From the NCBI GenBank assembly GCA_026008535.1, contig BRKX01000003.1, positions 64,505,001 to 64,569,000 on the forward strand: a stretch of 64,000 nt of DNA, written 5' to 3'. The translations under genes were made by a program, and so were the position numbers. Positions within the stretch are counted from its first letter, which is position 1, and every line of letters begins with the position of its first letter. The notes under the pieces were generated by a model. The model was given only the letters and a program-made list of their open reading frames with translations. It was not told where the DNA came from and made no database searches. Of this stretch, positions 34,531-46,333 are shown piece after piece. Source of the stretch: Perilla frutescens. Its lineage: Eukaryota > Streptophyta > Magnoliopsida > Lamiales > Lamiaceae.

Positions 34531-35265
34531 GATGGCCTTCATCTTGATACTCAAATGAATATCATCCTCCTCTGAAACAACTTCTTTTTCAGTAGCAATT
34601 TGTTCCGCAACCACCTTCTCTGGAACAACTTTGATAGGTGAATTCTTCTTTACAGCAACATGTTCATCTTCATGTGTAGGAACATGAAGGGCTTGTTCAA
34701 TAGGTGCTGTGATGATCTTCTTCGAGATAGGGGTTGTAGTCTTCTTTAGTTTCTTGACTATAGAACCCTTTGTTCTGGCCATCTTAACATCTTTCTTGTT
34801 GACATTGTATGATTGAGTTGTTTCTTTCAAGAGATCTTGGAGCGTAAGATTCTGAGTCTTTGATTTCTTTGCAGAAGATGCAACTTCTGGTTCTCCTTCC
34901 TCCAATATTTCTTTTTCTTCTCTATGGAACGTCTCAATGTGCTCTTCAGTGTCTTTTCTAGAGGATTCATCCTGAAGTGCCCTCTGAACAGGCTTTTTGT
35001 ATAAAGAGTCTCTACGAACTTGTCTGTCAAAATCATCTTTTTTATAGAACTGATCTTGAGGTTTGGAATAAGTCACCTTTCTATACCTCATTCTAGATTT
35101 AACAACTTTCTTTAGAAGAATAAGTTTTTTTTTGTGCCATTGAAAAGAATAGGAATATTTCTGTGTATGATCAAGGAGATGAGAATGGCAGAAAAGAGAG
35201 AAGAATACAAGAAAAGAGATATCATAATGTTTAAGAGAAAACTCGAAATTTAGAATTCTGAACAT
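34531..35265 (-). pseudogene. 3' env-position ORF of SIRE-type Copia, N-terminal part
   Basis: ATG at 35265 (MFRILNFEFSLKHYDISFL). The first 30 residues are hydrophobic (SFLVFFSLFCHSHLL) and could be read as a membrane or signal segment. What follows is Lys/Glu-rich and soluble (KKLKKTTTPISKK, EEEDDIH). The frame ends in the TGA created by the Athila-like LTR start at 34528-34530. The rest lies at 27846-29503. Confidence 0.65.
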
Positions 35266-35292
35266 AATGATGATATCTCAAAATGGCTATAC

Positions 35293-35303
35293 GTATATAT
35301 AAG
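35293..35303 (-). promoter_or_regulatory. TATA-like box before the 3' ORF
   Basis: On the minus strand TTATATATACG lies about 30 bases before the ATG at 35265, mirroring the boxes before the extra ORFs in the other SIRE-type element. Confidence 0.3.
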
Positions 35304-35546
35304 AGAGAACTCCATTCTATACGTATTCCATGTATCCATTAGATAGAGAATTTGGAGAGAAATCTCGGAAATCTAGAGATGATGTTTGTGAGTCGGACTT
35401 AGCCGTTGACAAGAATGTACACAAGAATTTGAAAATTGTTCATGTACATGCTGATGAACATTTATGGGAATGTTCAGTCCCTTTGTACAGGAATGGTTCT
35501 TTCCTGCTGAGTGTGAAATAAACACACACATACCCCTCATCTTAGT

Positions 35547-38500
35547 TTACTGAACCAAGCAAACCCCAAGGGATGCTCTGAGTTTCTCAAATCGAGTAGC
35601 ATCCAATCCCTTGGTAAATAGATCAACTAGTTGATCTTCTGCTTTCACATGCTCAATTTTCAAAACTTCTTCAACTAACTCTCTGGTGAAGTAATGTCTG
35701 ATGTCGTTGTGCTTTGTCCTTGAATGTTGAATTAGATTCTTGGATATATTGATGGCACTCATGTTGTCACAATACATAATAGGTGTATCATGAGCAACTT
35801 CATAATCCTTTATCATCTTTTCAGACATTGAGCCAAACACTATATCATCTATATATACTTGAACCACAATCACTTGTGATTTGTCCTTTTTGATGAATAG
35901 TGTTCTATCTTCTCCTCCTCTATTATATCATTTACTAACTAGGTATATAGCCAGTCTTTCATACCATGCTCGAGAAGCCTGTTTCAAACCATATAAAGCC
36001 TTTTTGAGTTTGAAAACATACTCTGGATGATGTGGATTTTCAAATCATTTAGGCTGAGCAATAAACACATCCTTCTTCAGAAATCCATTCAAGAATGCAC
36101 TCTTGACATCCATCTGGTATAGCTTGAACTTCATCATGCAGACCATTACTAGGAACAGTCTGACTGATTCTATACTTGTGATTGGAGCAAAAGTCTCATC
36201 AAAATTTATTCCTTCAATCTGTGAATATCCTTGAGCAACCAGCCTGGCTTTATTCCTTGTGATATTCCCAGATCCATCAGTCTTGTTCTTGAATATCCAC
36301 TTAGTCCCAACTATATTCACTCATTCAGGTTTCTGCACAAGATCTCAGACATCATTCTTCTTGAATTGCAAAAGCTCTTCATGCATAGCTTCAATCCAAT
36401 AGACATCTTTGAGAACTTCCTGAACATTTTTGGGCTCCAACTTGGATGTGAAATAGACATTGGATATTTTCTCATGAAGTCTCTTTCTCAGTCTGCTTCT
36501 AATCATTCTTCTTTCATGGATATCTTATGTAACTTCTGTAGTAGGACGATCCTTAATAATTTTCCGTGAGGGCTTCCTTTGCTTCACTCCCTAATCTTCA
36601 GATTCTCTATCTGTATCATCATGTACATCAGAATATCCAAATACATCTGAGTGTATATCTTCTTCTATAGGATTGACAGCACCATTCTGATTATCAAATC
36701 TGACATTGACTGATTCTACAACAGCCTTTGTTTCCTTATTGTAAATCCTGTATGATTTACTATTTCTGGAGTATCCAACAAATATTCATTCTACTCCTCT
36801 ATTGTTCATCTTGCTGAGATACTCTCTATCATTGAGTATGTAGCAGGTAGTACCAAACACATGGAAGTACTTCACTGTAGGTTTCTTTTCATACCAAATC
36901 TCATATGGTGTAGTGAAAGTACCTGGTCTGAAATGAACTCTATTGCTGATATAACATGCAGTATTGATGGCTTTTGCCCAGAACATAACAGCAACTCTTT
37001 TGGCAGTAATCATGGTCCTAGCCATCTCTTGCAGAGTTCTGTTCTTCCTTTCAACAACTTCATTCTGTTGAGGAGTCTTGGGGGCTGAGTACTCATGGCT
37101 TATCCCATTCTGATGGTAGAAATTGTCAAAGTACTAATTTTCAAACTCCTTGCTATGATCACTTCTGATTCTGATGATATGTTGATCCTTCTCAACTGTG
37201 ATCTTGCAAGCAAGCTTCTTAAATGCCATGAATGCTTCACTCTTGTCTCTAAGAAAGTCTACCTATGTAAACCTTGCGAAGACATCTATACAGACAAGAA
37301 CATGCTTCTTTTATCCCCTTGGGGATGGCCTAGTGGTGGAGTGGTGTTTCTTGAGGCCAAAGGTCTCAAGTTTGACCCACCACCAACACCGCTAGGTGTG
37401 AGCCTGTCACATCTGGCCTGCCAAGTGTGGTTTACCTCCTCTGTGTGGTTTGCAGGCTATTACACAGGTGCAGGGTTTACCCAGTACGCACCACGGTAGT
37501 GGCTGCGGATTATCCTCGACATAAAAAAAACATACTTCTTTCCTCCATAGCTCTCCACAGCCATTGGCCCCATTAGATCCATATGAATAAGATCTAAAAT
37601 TCTTTTAGAAATTCTGTCTTGAATTCTTTATACTGAGATCTTGACTACTTTTCAATCTGGTATGGACCACATACTTTATCTCTGTCAATCTTGATCTGGG
37701 GAAGTCCTCTAACAATCTCCTTGCTGATGATCTTCTGAAGATTCCTAAAGTTGATGTGACCAAGCTTCTGATGCCAGATCTCTGACTCTTCTACAGATGT
37801 TCTTTGACATATTAAAGAACATTGTGCAGGTATATGTAGCTGATAGAAATTGTCAGGTGATCTTCTTCCTTCCATGAATAAGTCATTGTTCTTATTCATT
37901 ACCCTGTAATTTTCTTTGGTAAAGACTACTGTCATGTCATCATCACACAGTTGACTGATCCTGACAAGATTTGCTTTGAGTCCATCAACTAGCATAGTCT
38001 TCTTCAGTTTGGGCATTCCTTCGATAACCAGCTCTTCTTTACCTATTAATTTTCCCCTTTTTCCATCTCCAAAGGTGACAAAGTTAGATAAGCAAGCCTT
38101 TAAGTTCTGCACAACTGAGCAATCCCCAGTCATGTATCTTGAATAGCCACTGTCAAAATACCAGTTGCTCTTATCTTCAACTCTCAAGGATGTGTGAGCA
38201 ATCAGACTGGTATGCTTGATAACCTATTGCTTCTTCTGTGGAGGCTTCTTCTTTTTCTATGCGGATGGCCTTATGTTCCTGTTGCTGGAATACTGAACCA
38301 CAAATCTCTTTCTCATCCTTTTGAGATTATAAAGATACTTCTCACAATGTGGTTGAATGTGGCCTTTCTCCTCACAATAATGGCAGATTATTTCTTTTCT
38401 GTTGCCATTATAAACAGTTATCTTCTTGTCAATAATGTTCTTCTAGATGTTCTGAACATTATCTTATACATGCACTATCTGGCTTGTACTTTCTTTGATA

Positions 38501-39969
38501 AACACTGCCTTGGACTATCCACCACTGTATCTAAGACCTGGATGACTCTTTCCTTAATGTCCTTAAGTTGTAAGAATCTTATCAAGATTCTTTGTTCCAT
38601 TGTTCAGTATGTTGACATTCATTTTGATGGATTTGAGCTCTGTAGATAATTCATCAATCTTCTTCTTTTGCTGATGGATTGTGTTCTTCTATTCAGCATC
38701 AGATTTAATCAGCTTCTCTTTCTCATCGAGAAGATCCTTGTTATGAGATTGAAGAGTCTTGTTGATCTCCATTACTTCCCGCCATTTTTCATACATCTCC
38801 TTGTATGCTTTGACAAATTCTTCTTGACAGAAGTCTTCATTGTCTGACTCATCATCTTCTGCATAGTTGAAGGGATCCTGGAATTCTGAGATTTTTGCTG
38901 TAAAGGCAATAGTCTCTTCATTTGAATCACTACTGCTTTCTTCAGAATCATTATCACTGAGAGATGCATTGTAATTCTTTTTGTTTCTCTTCACTGTGTT
39001 TGCACATTCAGCTTGAATGTGCCTAAATCCATCACATTCTCTGCACTGAATTACTCTTCTAGGATTTGACTGTTGGAACTCCTTCTGATCATTTCTTGAT
39101 TTCCTTTCTTGCAAAGAATTTCCAGTTGACTGTCTTCTGTAGTTAGACCTCCTTGAAGACTGCTTGTTGGCTCTTTTCAACATACGACTGAAGTTCTTAG
39201 TGATCAAGACCATAGTACTCATTATATCTGAATCAAGTACAGTCTTTTGTTTCTGTACATGTTCAGGTACATCCTCTGAAACTTTAGTTTTAAGAGCAAT
39301 ACCTCTCTTCCATGAACTGTTGTTTTCATCCTCCAGGTTCATCTCGAACGTCCTCAAAGACCCCATCAGCTCATTAGGTCTCATACTCTTGATATCTTTG
39401 GTTTCTTCAATTGCAGCAACTTTGTATGCGAACTTCATCGGAAGAGATCTGAGAACTTTTCTTACAAGTTTCTCATTGTTGATAGGCTCACCAAGAGCAA
39501 AACTCTCATTAGATATGCTTCTTAGTCTGGCATTAAACTCACCTATGGACTCAGTTTCTTCCATTCTAAGAGATTCAAACTTAGAAGTAAGATTTTGAAG
39601 CCTTGATAACCTTATTGAACTAGTCTCTTCAAAGGTGGTTTCCAAAATATCCCGTGCAGCTTTTGCAGTCTTACAAGTTGAGATTAAACTAAATGTTTCA
39701 AGATCAACTGTAGAGAATATAGCATTGAGAGTTTTAAAGTTGACATTGTACCAGTTCTTTTGCAGTACAGTCCACTCTCCTTCTTCAATCTCCATATGCT
39801 TTCCTTCCTAGGCAATAGTTGGATTTTCCCATTCTTCTGTTTCGCTCTTCCATGCATGCTCATCTATTGATCTTAGAAATGCCATCATCCTTGCTTTTCA
39901 GAAAGGATAGTTGTTGCCTTCAAGCAATGATGGTCTAACCGTAGATCCTCCTTCTTTGATTGAACTCAT
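35547..39969 (-). pseudogene. Copia gag-pol relic, minus strand
   Basis: ATG 39969 opens gag, with stops soon after at Trp-like positions. Gag continues as an open frame from 39795 to 38689. Zinc knuckles are CRECDGFRHIQAEC (Gly to Arg at the last Gly) and CHYCEEKGHIQPHC (about 38390). Protease: WYFDSGYSRYMTGD, where the Cys of DSGCS is Tyr. Integrase zinc region and IHMDLMGP follow after a frameshift near 37620. RT begins GTKWIFKNK (36310) and reaches YIDDIVFGS (35855). RNase H YCDN follows only 81 nt later. C-terminal DLFTKGLDATRFE ends at 35547. The SINE at 37.3-37.5 kb splits the integrase. Confidence 0.85.
37313..37528 (+). mobile_element. tRNA-derived SINE
   Basis: About 216 bp. Near the 5' end is a box-A-like TGGCCTAGTGG, then a box-B-like GGTCTCAAGTTTGACCC about 35 bases on, and the end is an A-run (CGACATAAAAAAAA). 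Target duplication: ACATGCTTCTTTT at about 37300-37312 and ACATACTTCTTTC at about 37530-37542. Removing it restores the integrase reading (YGGKKY then VLVCID). Both ends are approximate by a few bases. Confidence 0.8.
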
Positions 39970-40045
39970 AACTTGAACTCAACCAAAACTTTCACGCAAT
40001 TATGTACTTTTCAAGACTCTTTTTGTACTAAACCAAAGGCGACCC

Positions 40046-40057
40046 ACTCTGGTACCA
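40046..40057 (-). other. Primer-binding site of minus-strand Copia
   Basis: On the minus strand TGGTACCAGAGT, two changes from TGGTATCAGAGC, two bases from the LTR end. Confidence 0.75.
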
Positions 40058-40059
40058 AT

Positions 40060-41007
40060 TAAAGTTACATAAACTATGCAGACATGTTCAACATCATATT
40101 CATGTACATTATAGTGAACATGCAAGGTTAGAAAGATAAACTGAAAGCAAGTAAATTGCACGAGGTTGATAACCCTGTTCGATCAACTGATCCACGTCAG
40201 AAGAACTTCACAAGTTCGTGAGAATCAATCCACTACTACATTGCAAGGTTACAATGGCTATTACACGATGACCTCCCGTCACTCGACCCCTTTCCTACAC
40301 ACTACAATCTCTTTTGATGGACTGAATTGTAAGATCCCCTTATAACCTAGGGTCCCTCTAGTTCCCACAGAAAATATCTCTCGATACTCCTTTAAAGATG
40401 TGTATGAAAGAATTTCAAACATAAACTAGACACACAATGATTACAAGGATCAAATCTAGTCTACCCGAATACTATATACTTCAAAGATGAAGTCTTTTAG
40501 ACTCTACCCTTTGTGTATTCGTAAACTTTGAGCACTCCCAACTAGTCTGATTCCCAGGCTATTTATAAACACAAGACATAGCCTAAACAAGGTAATCAGA
40601 TTGTCCTATTTTGACTCAAACTCTACAAGGAAACTTTCCTTATTTAAATCGGACAACTCCTAGTTTAGAATCCTTCCTTAAATAGAAATCGCATTTTTCC
40701 TTCTTGATCTTCATCTTCAAATAAGGAAGCTTCTATTCTGAAACATCCATCTTGAAAAAACAGCTTCAACTCTTTGAATCCCACTTGGCACGTATCTTAG
40801 AAACTCTCTGGACAACCATGTACATGATCATGTTCACGAACATGCTCAAGTACATTCTTCGATCTTCCATCAGATTGGCAGCAAAATGTTCATAGCATAA
40901 TGTCCAGAACATGGTCTTCAAACTTGAAAAACCAAAACCTTTGTGTTCCTTAAATTGCTATAAAGATCATAACAATCTCAAACATTTTACTGCAGATGGC
41001 ACTAACA
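40060..41007 (-). repeat. 5' LTR of minus-strand SIRE-type Copia
   Basis: 948 bp, begins TGTTAGTGCC at 41007 and ends TAACTTTA at 40060. Followed on the right by CATCC (41008-41012), the target duplication. Confidence 0.9.
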
Positions 41008-42227
41008 CATCCATTTAGCTAAAATGGCTCAACTGTGAAATAATGGCTTGATCCATTGCTTCCATTCACCTAAGGAACTTCAACCATCAATTGGTGGTTT
41101 GAACCATTACATCCATTCAATCTAGAACTATTAGATTGTGTGGATTGATCAACCAACACGATCCAACAGTCTAGATTGATCCAGATCGAAACAATGACAT
41201 TGTTTTGTAATAGACTCCATGACTCTTCAAGTACAATAAATAGACCCCCTTGGATTTCATTCCCACCACTTAAAAATTCAAAACTTTCTATACTCCTCTT
41301 CTCACCTAGTAATTGATTGAAAGTCTCGATTATTGTTTTGTTCATTATAACGTCATTTTTGTAAATGCAACAAAATGCCGTTGAAAAGTTGTTGCATCTT
41401 GGAGATGATTATCAAAGTCCATTTTGCATTAATATTGTGGGGCAATTTCATCTTTCGAAAAGAAAGTCTAACTCTCGCTTCGACGTATAACCTACTCGTT
41501 ATTCCGTCCGATTATTTTCAAAGAAAAATCCATAATTTACCCAACACATTATACATTTGAAACAATTTTCATGATAGGTCAAGCCCTTGTATATAAATAT
41601 TTTCCTTGATCATCTCATTCATTTTTCCCATTTCGATCTCCATTCTAAACCCTACCCGCCCTTCTATCTCTCCTTTCTCGATCTCTCTCTCTGAATTTAT
41701 GATTTCATCGAGCGCCACTGATTCATCATTTGGCCACCACCAATTGAACCTTATCATTGTGCTCCGCTACGTGAAATCTTAGACATCTTCTATGCATCTC
41801 TCTCTCACTCTCTTTTTCTCTTTCTGTGTTACAATTTTACGGCTACTGTTTGAAACTCGTTGTTATGGTTGATTCATTTATGTGAATCAGATGTTGAAGC
41901 CTAAAATTAGAATTATTCGGTCACTTTATACATCTAAAATTGGTATATTTCTCATTCTTCAATTTTTTTTAATATATATTAATCTTATATATGTATAACC
42001 TTTTGGTGTGTGGTGTATTTGAAAATTCTCGTGGTAAATCTTGTGTTTAAATCTTGTCAGATTATTTATTAGAAATATATCTATTGATGTTTGTTGTTCT
42101 TGTGTATATTTTATTATTTATCTGGCCTTGTTAGATCTTGTTGTCTTCTTTGTTACATTGGTTGCTTTGAAATTAGTTTTGTTAAGGTTTTCTGATTTTT
42201 CATTTTTTATGATAAGTATCTATTGGT

Positions 42228-42530
42228 ATATTGATTAGTACCAGTTCATAGGCTTGTATGTATCATATATTCGTTGTTGTGATTCAGATAAGATTTTATA
42301 TGGTGTGTGTCTATTTGATTTGTGTGTATTTTTTGTATCACTTGGCATACTAATTAGTATCAATTGATATGCTTATAAGTATCATATATTAGTCGTTTCA
42401 CTTCAGATAAGGTTTTATGTGATGTGTGTGTTTTTTTTATCTGTGTGCATTTTTTATATCGATTGGCATGCTGATTAGTATCATTTTGATATGCTTGTAA
42501 ATATCAGATATTAGTTGTTTTGTTTCATAT
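42228..42530. repeat. Tandem repeat, period about 120 bp, 2.5 copies
   Basis: ATTAGTA landmarks at 42234, 42353 and 42474, each followed by ATATGCTT/AGGCTTG, a TATCAKATATT word and a TTCAGATAAGRTTTTAT word. Confidence 0.8.
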
Positions 42531-42589
42531 AAAGTTATTAGTCATGCTTCTCATTATAGATTGTGGGTTTGTTACTCATTATAGATTGT

Positions 42590-43230
42590 TGAATATGAAT
42601 ATTTCTTTACGTGTACTACTTGAATTGGAAATAAGTATTAAATTGCAGCTGATTTTGTATCTGATGTGGGTTTTATGTAATTTTTTTTGTGTTTTCTATT
42701 TTCTTTCACTATTCAGATATTAAATATTTGTTAAATATGAGTAATATGAATTATTATTTATGTTGATTTCAATTCATATGAGTAATATGAATTATTATGA
42801 TACGTACAATTAACATGCTTATAAGTACCACTTGAAGTAGAAACATGTATCACATTTTTAATTGAGTAGTGTTAAGTATTTTGTACATAATAATTTTTTA
42901 TTTTGATTTTTGAAATCATAAATGATGTTTCTATATGTGTTTTAGTTAGATATATGCTAGGAAACATATTGAATCATAATATCTCTTTATGTGTACCAAT
43001 TGAATTGAAATTAAGTATCAAATTGTAGTTCATTTTGTATCTGATTTATTTTTTATGTCATTTATTGTGTTTTCTGTTTTCTGTTTATAATAACCGTTCA
43101 GAGATGTTTATTTGAGTGTTTGATTTGAAAGTTTATACAAGTAATGTGGATTATTATATTAAGTATCTGTTAACATGCTTATGAGTACCATTTGAATTAG
43201 AAACAGATATCACATTACTCATAATTTTTG
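42590..43230. repeat. Direct repeat, two copies 360-380 bp apart
   Basis: GTGTACtact/caatTGAATTG at 42611 and 42991, and TAACATGCTTATRAGTACCA at 42811 and 43171. Confidence 0.8.
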
Positions 43231-43371
43231 CATCTTATATTTTCTTTACGTGGTATGTTTATGTCTTTAGGATTCATTTAATTTTCATATTTTGTTTGTG
43301 TTCTATTTTTGGTTTTTTTTTCATTAATTGTCCAGATATGTTAATTTCGTTGAGGCCTCCGGAGGCGAATG

Positions 43372-43470
43372 GTGAATGTGGAGTTTGAATGGAATGAGCA
43401 AATTGATGGGCATAACTGCGGTGTATATGTCATGAGTCTTCCAGATATTTGATGGGAAGGCTTATTTGTA
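43372..43470 (+). pseudogene. Ulp1-type cysteine protease C-terminal remnant
   Basis: The frame from 43372 reads VNVEFEWNEQIDGHNCGVYV then MSLPDI and a stop. Q-x(4,5)-(N/D)-CG-V-(Y/F)-V-M is the catalytic Gln/Cys signature of Ulp1 (C48) proteases, which plant Mutator-like and CACTA-like elements often carry. Only about 35 codons are readable. Whether it was part of an element or a host gene is not decidable here. Confidence 0.45.
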
Positions 43471-43750
43471 CCCCGAGTTTAGGAAAGGTTTGAACTATTT
43501 TTTTATATTTTTTTTCTATTTTATTTTCCTTATTTTTCATAACTAATTTCTAACTTTGTTTCTCGGTTTGCAGTCTTATGGTTGAAAAAAGCTCTGAGGA
43601 CTGTATTGTGCTCGTATTGCTCTTACAGACACAAAGGACTTGACACTTGACCTCCATAAGTATGTCATTAGATTCACGAATAAAAGGAATTAATGACTGA
43701 CAATTTTGAATTTATAGTTAGATATTTGGAATGTTGTGATTTCTTTTGGA

Positions 43751-43758
43751 TATTTGAT
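43751..43758. repeat. 8-bp target-site duplication (left) of hAT element
   Basis: TATTTGAT, identical to 47716-47723. Confidence 0.95.
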
Positions 43759-44236
43759 TAGGGATGGCAATCGGGTACGGCGGGAACGGATAGTGGCTAT
43801 CCATACCCGTACCCGCGAACGAAACTCGTACCCGCGAACGTACCCGCGACCCGCGACGGGTACTTTCCTCCACCCATACCCGCGACCCGCGGATACCCGC
43901 CACCTGCGAACCATAATAAAAAATTCACCACAAATCACATATTTCATCAAAATTCAAATCCATAAATTACAATCACAAAGTTCAAATCCTGAAATCCACA
44001 GTTAATATCCAAATTCATCAACTAAAATTCAAAGTTCAAATTTAAAATCTAATAAAGTTATATCATTCCAAGTCCACGGTTGAAATAGAACAATTTTTCT
44101 TCAACTCTTGTTCTTCTTCGTCTTCAAGACATGTCCAAAAACTTCCATTTTTTCCTTGACCTAGAAATGAACATTAGAAATTATTTACATTAGAAATTGA
44201 ACATTACCTAGAAATGAGATTAATGTAATTACAAAT

Positions 44237-46322
44237 TTACATACCTTCAAGTTGGTTTCGAAGCCAATCTTGACAACACATTAATGCTTCTAATAGCTTT
44301 GGTGTGAGACGGCTGCGATGTTCACTTAGAACCCTCCCACTAGTGCTAAAAGCTGATTCCGAAGTCACTGTGGTTATTGGGATAGCAAAGATATCACGAG
44401 CTATGAGACGAAGCGTAGGATAATGTGTCCCAGTCACCTTCCACCAACCAAGTATATCAAAATTTTCATCAACACAAGGAAGATTATCCGCTTCCAAATA
44501 TCGATCCAACTCATTTTTTGATCTTACAACACTATTACTTTTCTTTCTTACAGTAAGTGTTTTGAATATTGTCAACACTTCAGAAGAGCAGCTGCTCGAT
44601 CTTCCAACAACATCAGATGAAGAGGTCACACACCCTTCTTCATTTTCAGAGTGGTATTGATCCATCAATCTAACTAGAATCTTTTTGGTCTCATCAACAT
44701 GTTTCTCAGCATCATCTTCACCAAATAGACAAATATAACAAGCTTCCAAAAGATCCAGCTTACCTCGGGGATCAAGAATAACAGCAATAGCCATCAAACC
44801 ATGAATCTCATGCCAATATTTATCAAATTTAGCAATCATGGCTGCAGACATCTCATGAAGTATGTCAATTTCACTTTGACACCATGCATTCATTTTTTAT
44901 TTCACCTCACATATTTTTGGGAAAAAAGTATTGGCTGTCACATACTTTGTCCCAGAAAATAGTTTAGTGAGCTCACTAAACACACCTAATCTTTCACAAA
45001 CAAAAGAAGCAAAATTCCACTCTTCAATACTTGGGGAACAAACAAAGTTATTGTCAAGTCGTTTCAAATGATCAAAAACCTTCTTATATGGCAAAGCAAC
45101 ACTAAGCATGATATATGTTGAATTCCATCTAGTTTTGCAATCAAGACATAACGTCTTAGTCAATTCAACCTTTTGTTGTTGTGCAGTTTTCTCAAATCTC
45201 TCATACCTCTTTGGTGTAGCAGTCCAATAAGCACAACTATCACGAATATTTTCAATAGACTTTGCTATGACCTCTAATCCATCCTTCATAATCAAGTTGA
45301 GAATATGTGCACAACAACGCATGTGTAGAACCTCCCCACCCAACAAATGATTAGATGCCCCAATCTTGCTTTGCATATACTCAACCATTTTATCATTTGT
45401 AGAACAATTATCAAGAGTCAAAGTAGATACCTTGCAATCAAGATCCCAACTTTGAAGGCTTTTATATAATGCTTCAGCCAAAACTTCCCCCGTATGAGGA
45501 CACGGCACATATACAAACCTGCAAAATTAAATATTAGTTTAGCATCTAAAGAAAGAACAAGATCAGATTTTTAAGTTTAATATCACCTCAAAATAGTGCT
45601 TCTAAGCTTCCAAGACTCATCAACAAAATGGCAAGTGATTGCCATGTATCCTCGTTTTTTATTATCGGCTGTCCAAAGATCAGTCGTAATCGCAACCCGA
45701 CCATTGTTCTTTTGCAAGTAATTAAGAGCTCTCTTTTTCTCTTCCTCATAATGATCCAATATATCCTTTCTAATCGTGTTTCGAGTAATCATTTTGAACA
45801 AAGGCTGCAGTGCACTAACAAAGTTACGAAACCCAACATGATCAATAATAGACAATGGATACTCATGAAGGTAATCATCGAATAGAGTGCTTTCCTTGCA
45901 ACTTCTGGATCAAAGACATAATTTTCAACAGAAACTTACCCCTTCTCGCTAGATGCAAACCTCAAACTGGACTGTACTTTTCCATCTACTCTTTTTTTGT
46001 AAATGCAAGACTTCAAATGACTAGACAAATGAGAAGTACCATTTCTCGTTTCACCTGATAGAAGACTGCCACAATGGAGGCACTTGGCCTTCCAAGCTCC
46101 ATTCACTTTCTTCCTTACGAAATCATTCCAAACTGGTGAAGTCAGCTTCCTCTTTACTCCACGATTTTCTTCTGGCATTTCCTCCTCATTTCCACCTTCT
46201 ACATGTCCACTCTCTCCTTCATTCGGTTCTTCATTTGGTGCTAATTGCTCATTTCTTGGAGTAGGGGCCGAGGCTTGTGAGGTAGGGGGCCTAGAGGCGC
46301 TGCTATTTCTCGGAGTTGACAT
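44237..46322 (-). pseudogene. hAT transposase (zinc finger BED type), lightly damaged
   Basis: ATG 46322 (MSTPRNSSASRPP), an acidic linker, then a BED zinc finger at about 46145-46000 (CLHCGSLL ... HLSSHLKSC). Next come RVAITTDLWTADNKKRGYMA, PCPHTGEVLAEALYKSL and TKTLCLDCKTRWNSTY, and the C-terminal hAT dimerisation block (FDILGWWKV, TTVTSESAFSTSGRVL, LLEALMCCQDWL). An intron at 45519-45586 (GT-AG) joins ILR to FVYVP. Damage is limited to a TAA at about 45936, a one-base frameshift near 45868, and a TAA at 44895. Closest by style to RICESLEEPER/DAYSLEEPER-like transposases. Confidence 0.88.
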
Positions 46323-46333
46323 CGGCGAACTGC

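Larger units (their letters stand above)
26473..41007 (-). mobile_element. SIRE-type Copia element on the minus strand with nested insertions
   Basis: LTRs of 949 bp (26473-27421) and 948 bp (40060-41007) flank gag, protease, integrase, RT/RNase H and a 3' env-position ORF, all reading leftward. The LTR start is TGTTAGTGCC on the right and TATTAGTGCC on the left; the LTR end is TAACTTCA on the left and TAACTTTA on the right. An Athila-like element sits in the 3' ORF, a SINE sits in the integrase, and about 633 bp is missing between RT and RNase H. The element is dead as it stands. Confidence 0.9.
41013..43371. other. AT-rich region with promoter-like and tandemly repeated segments
   Basis: 41590-41800 looks like a plant promoter and leader: a TATA-like TATATAAATA at 41589, then a long CT-rich stretch and an ATG at 41699 with a short frame (MISSSATDSSFGHHQ) that I do not recognise. 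42228-42530 and 42590-43230 hold direct repeats rich in AGTATCA and AGTACCA (separate entries). No intact gene. Confidence 0.4.

Noticed and set aside
37095..37499. 134-codon plus-strand ORF
   Set aside because: Spans antisense integrase and the SINE; no independent support.
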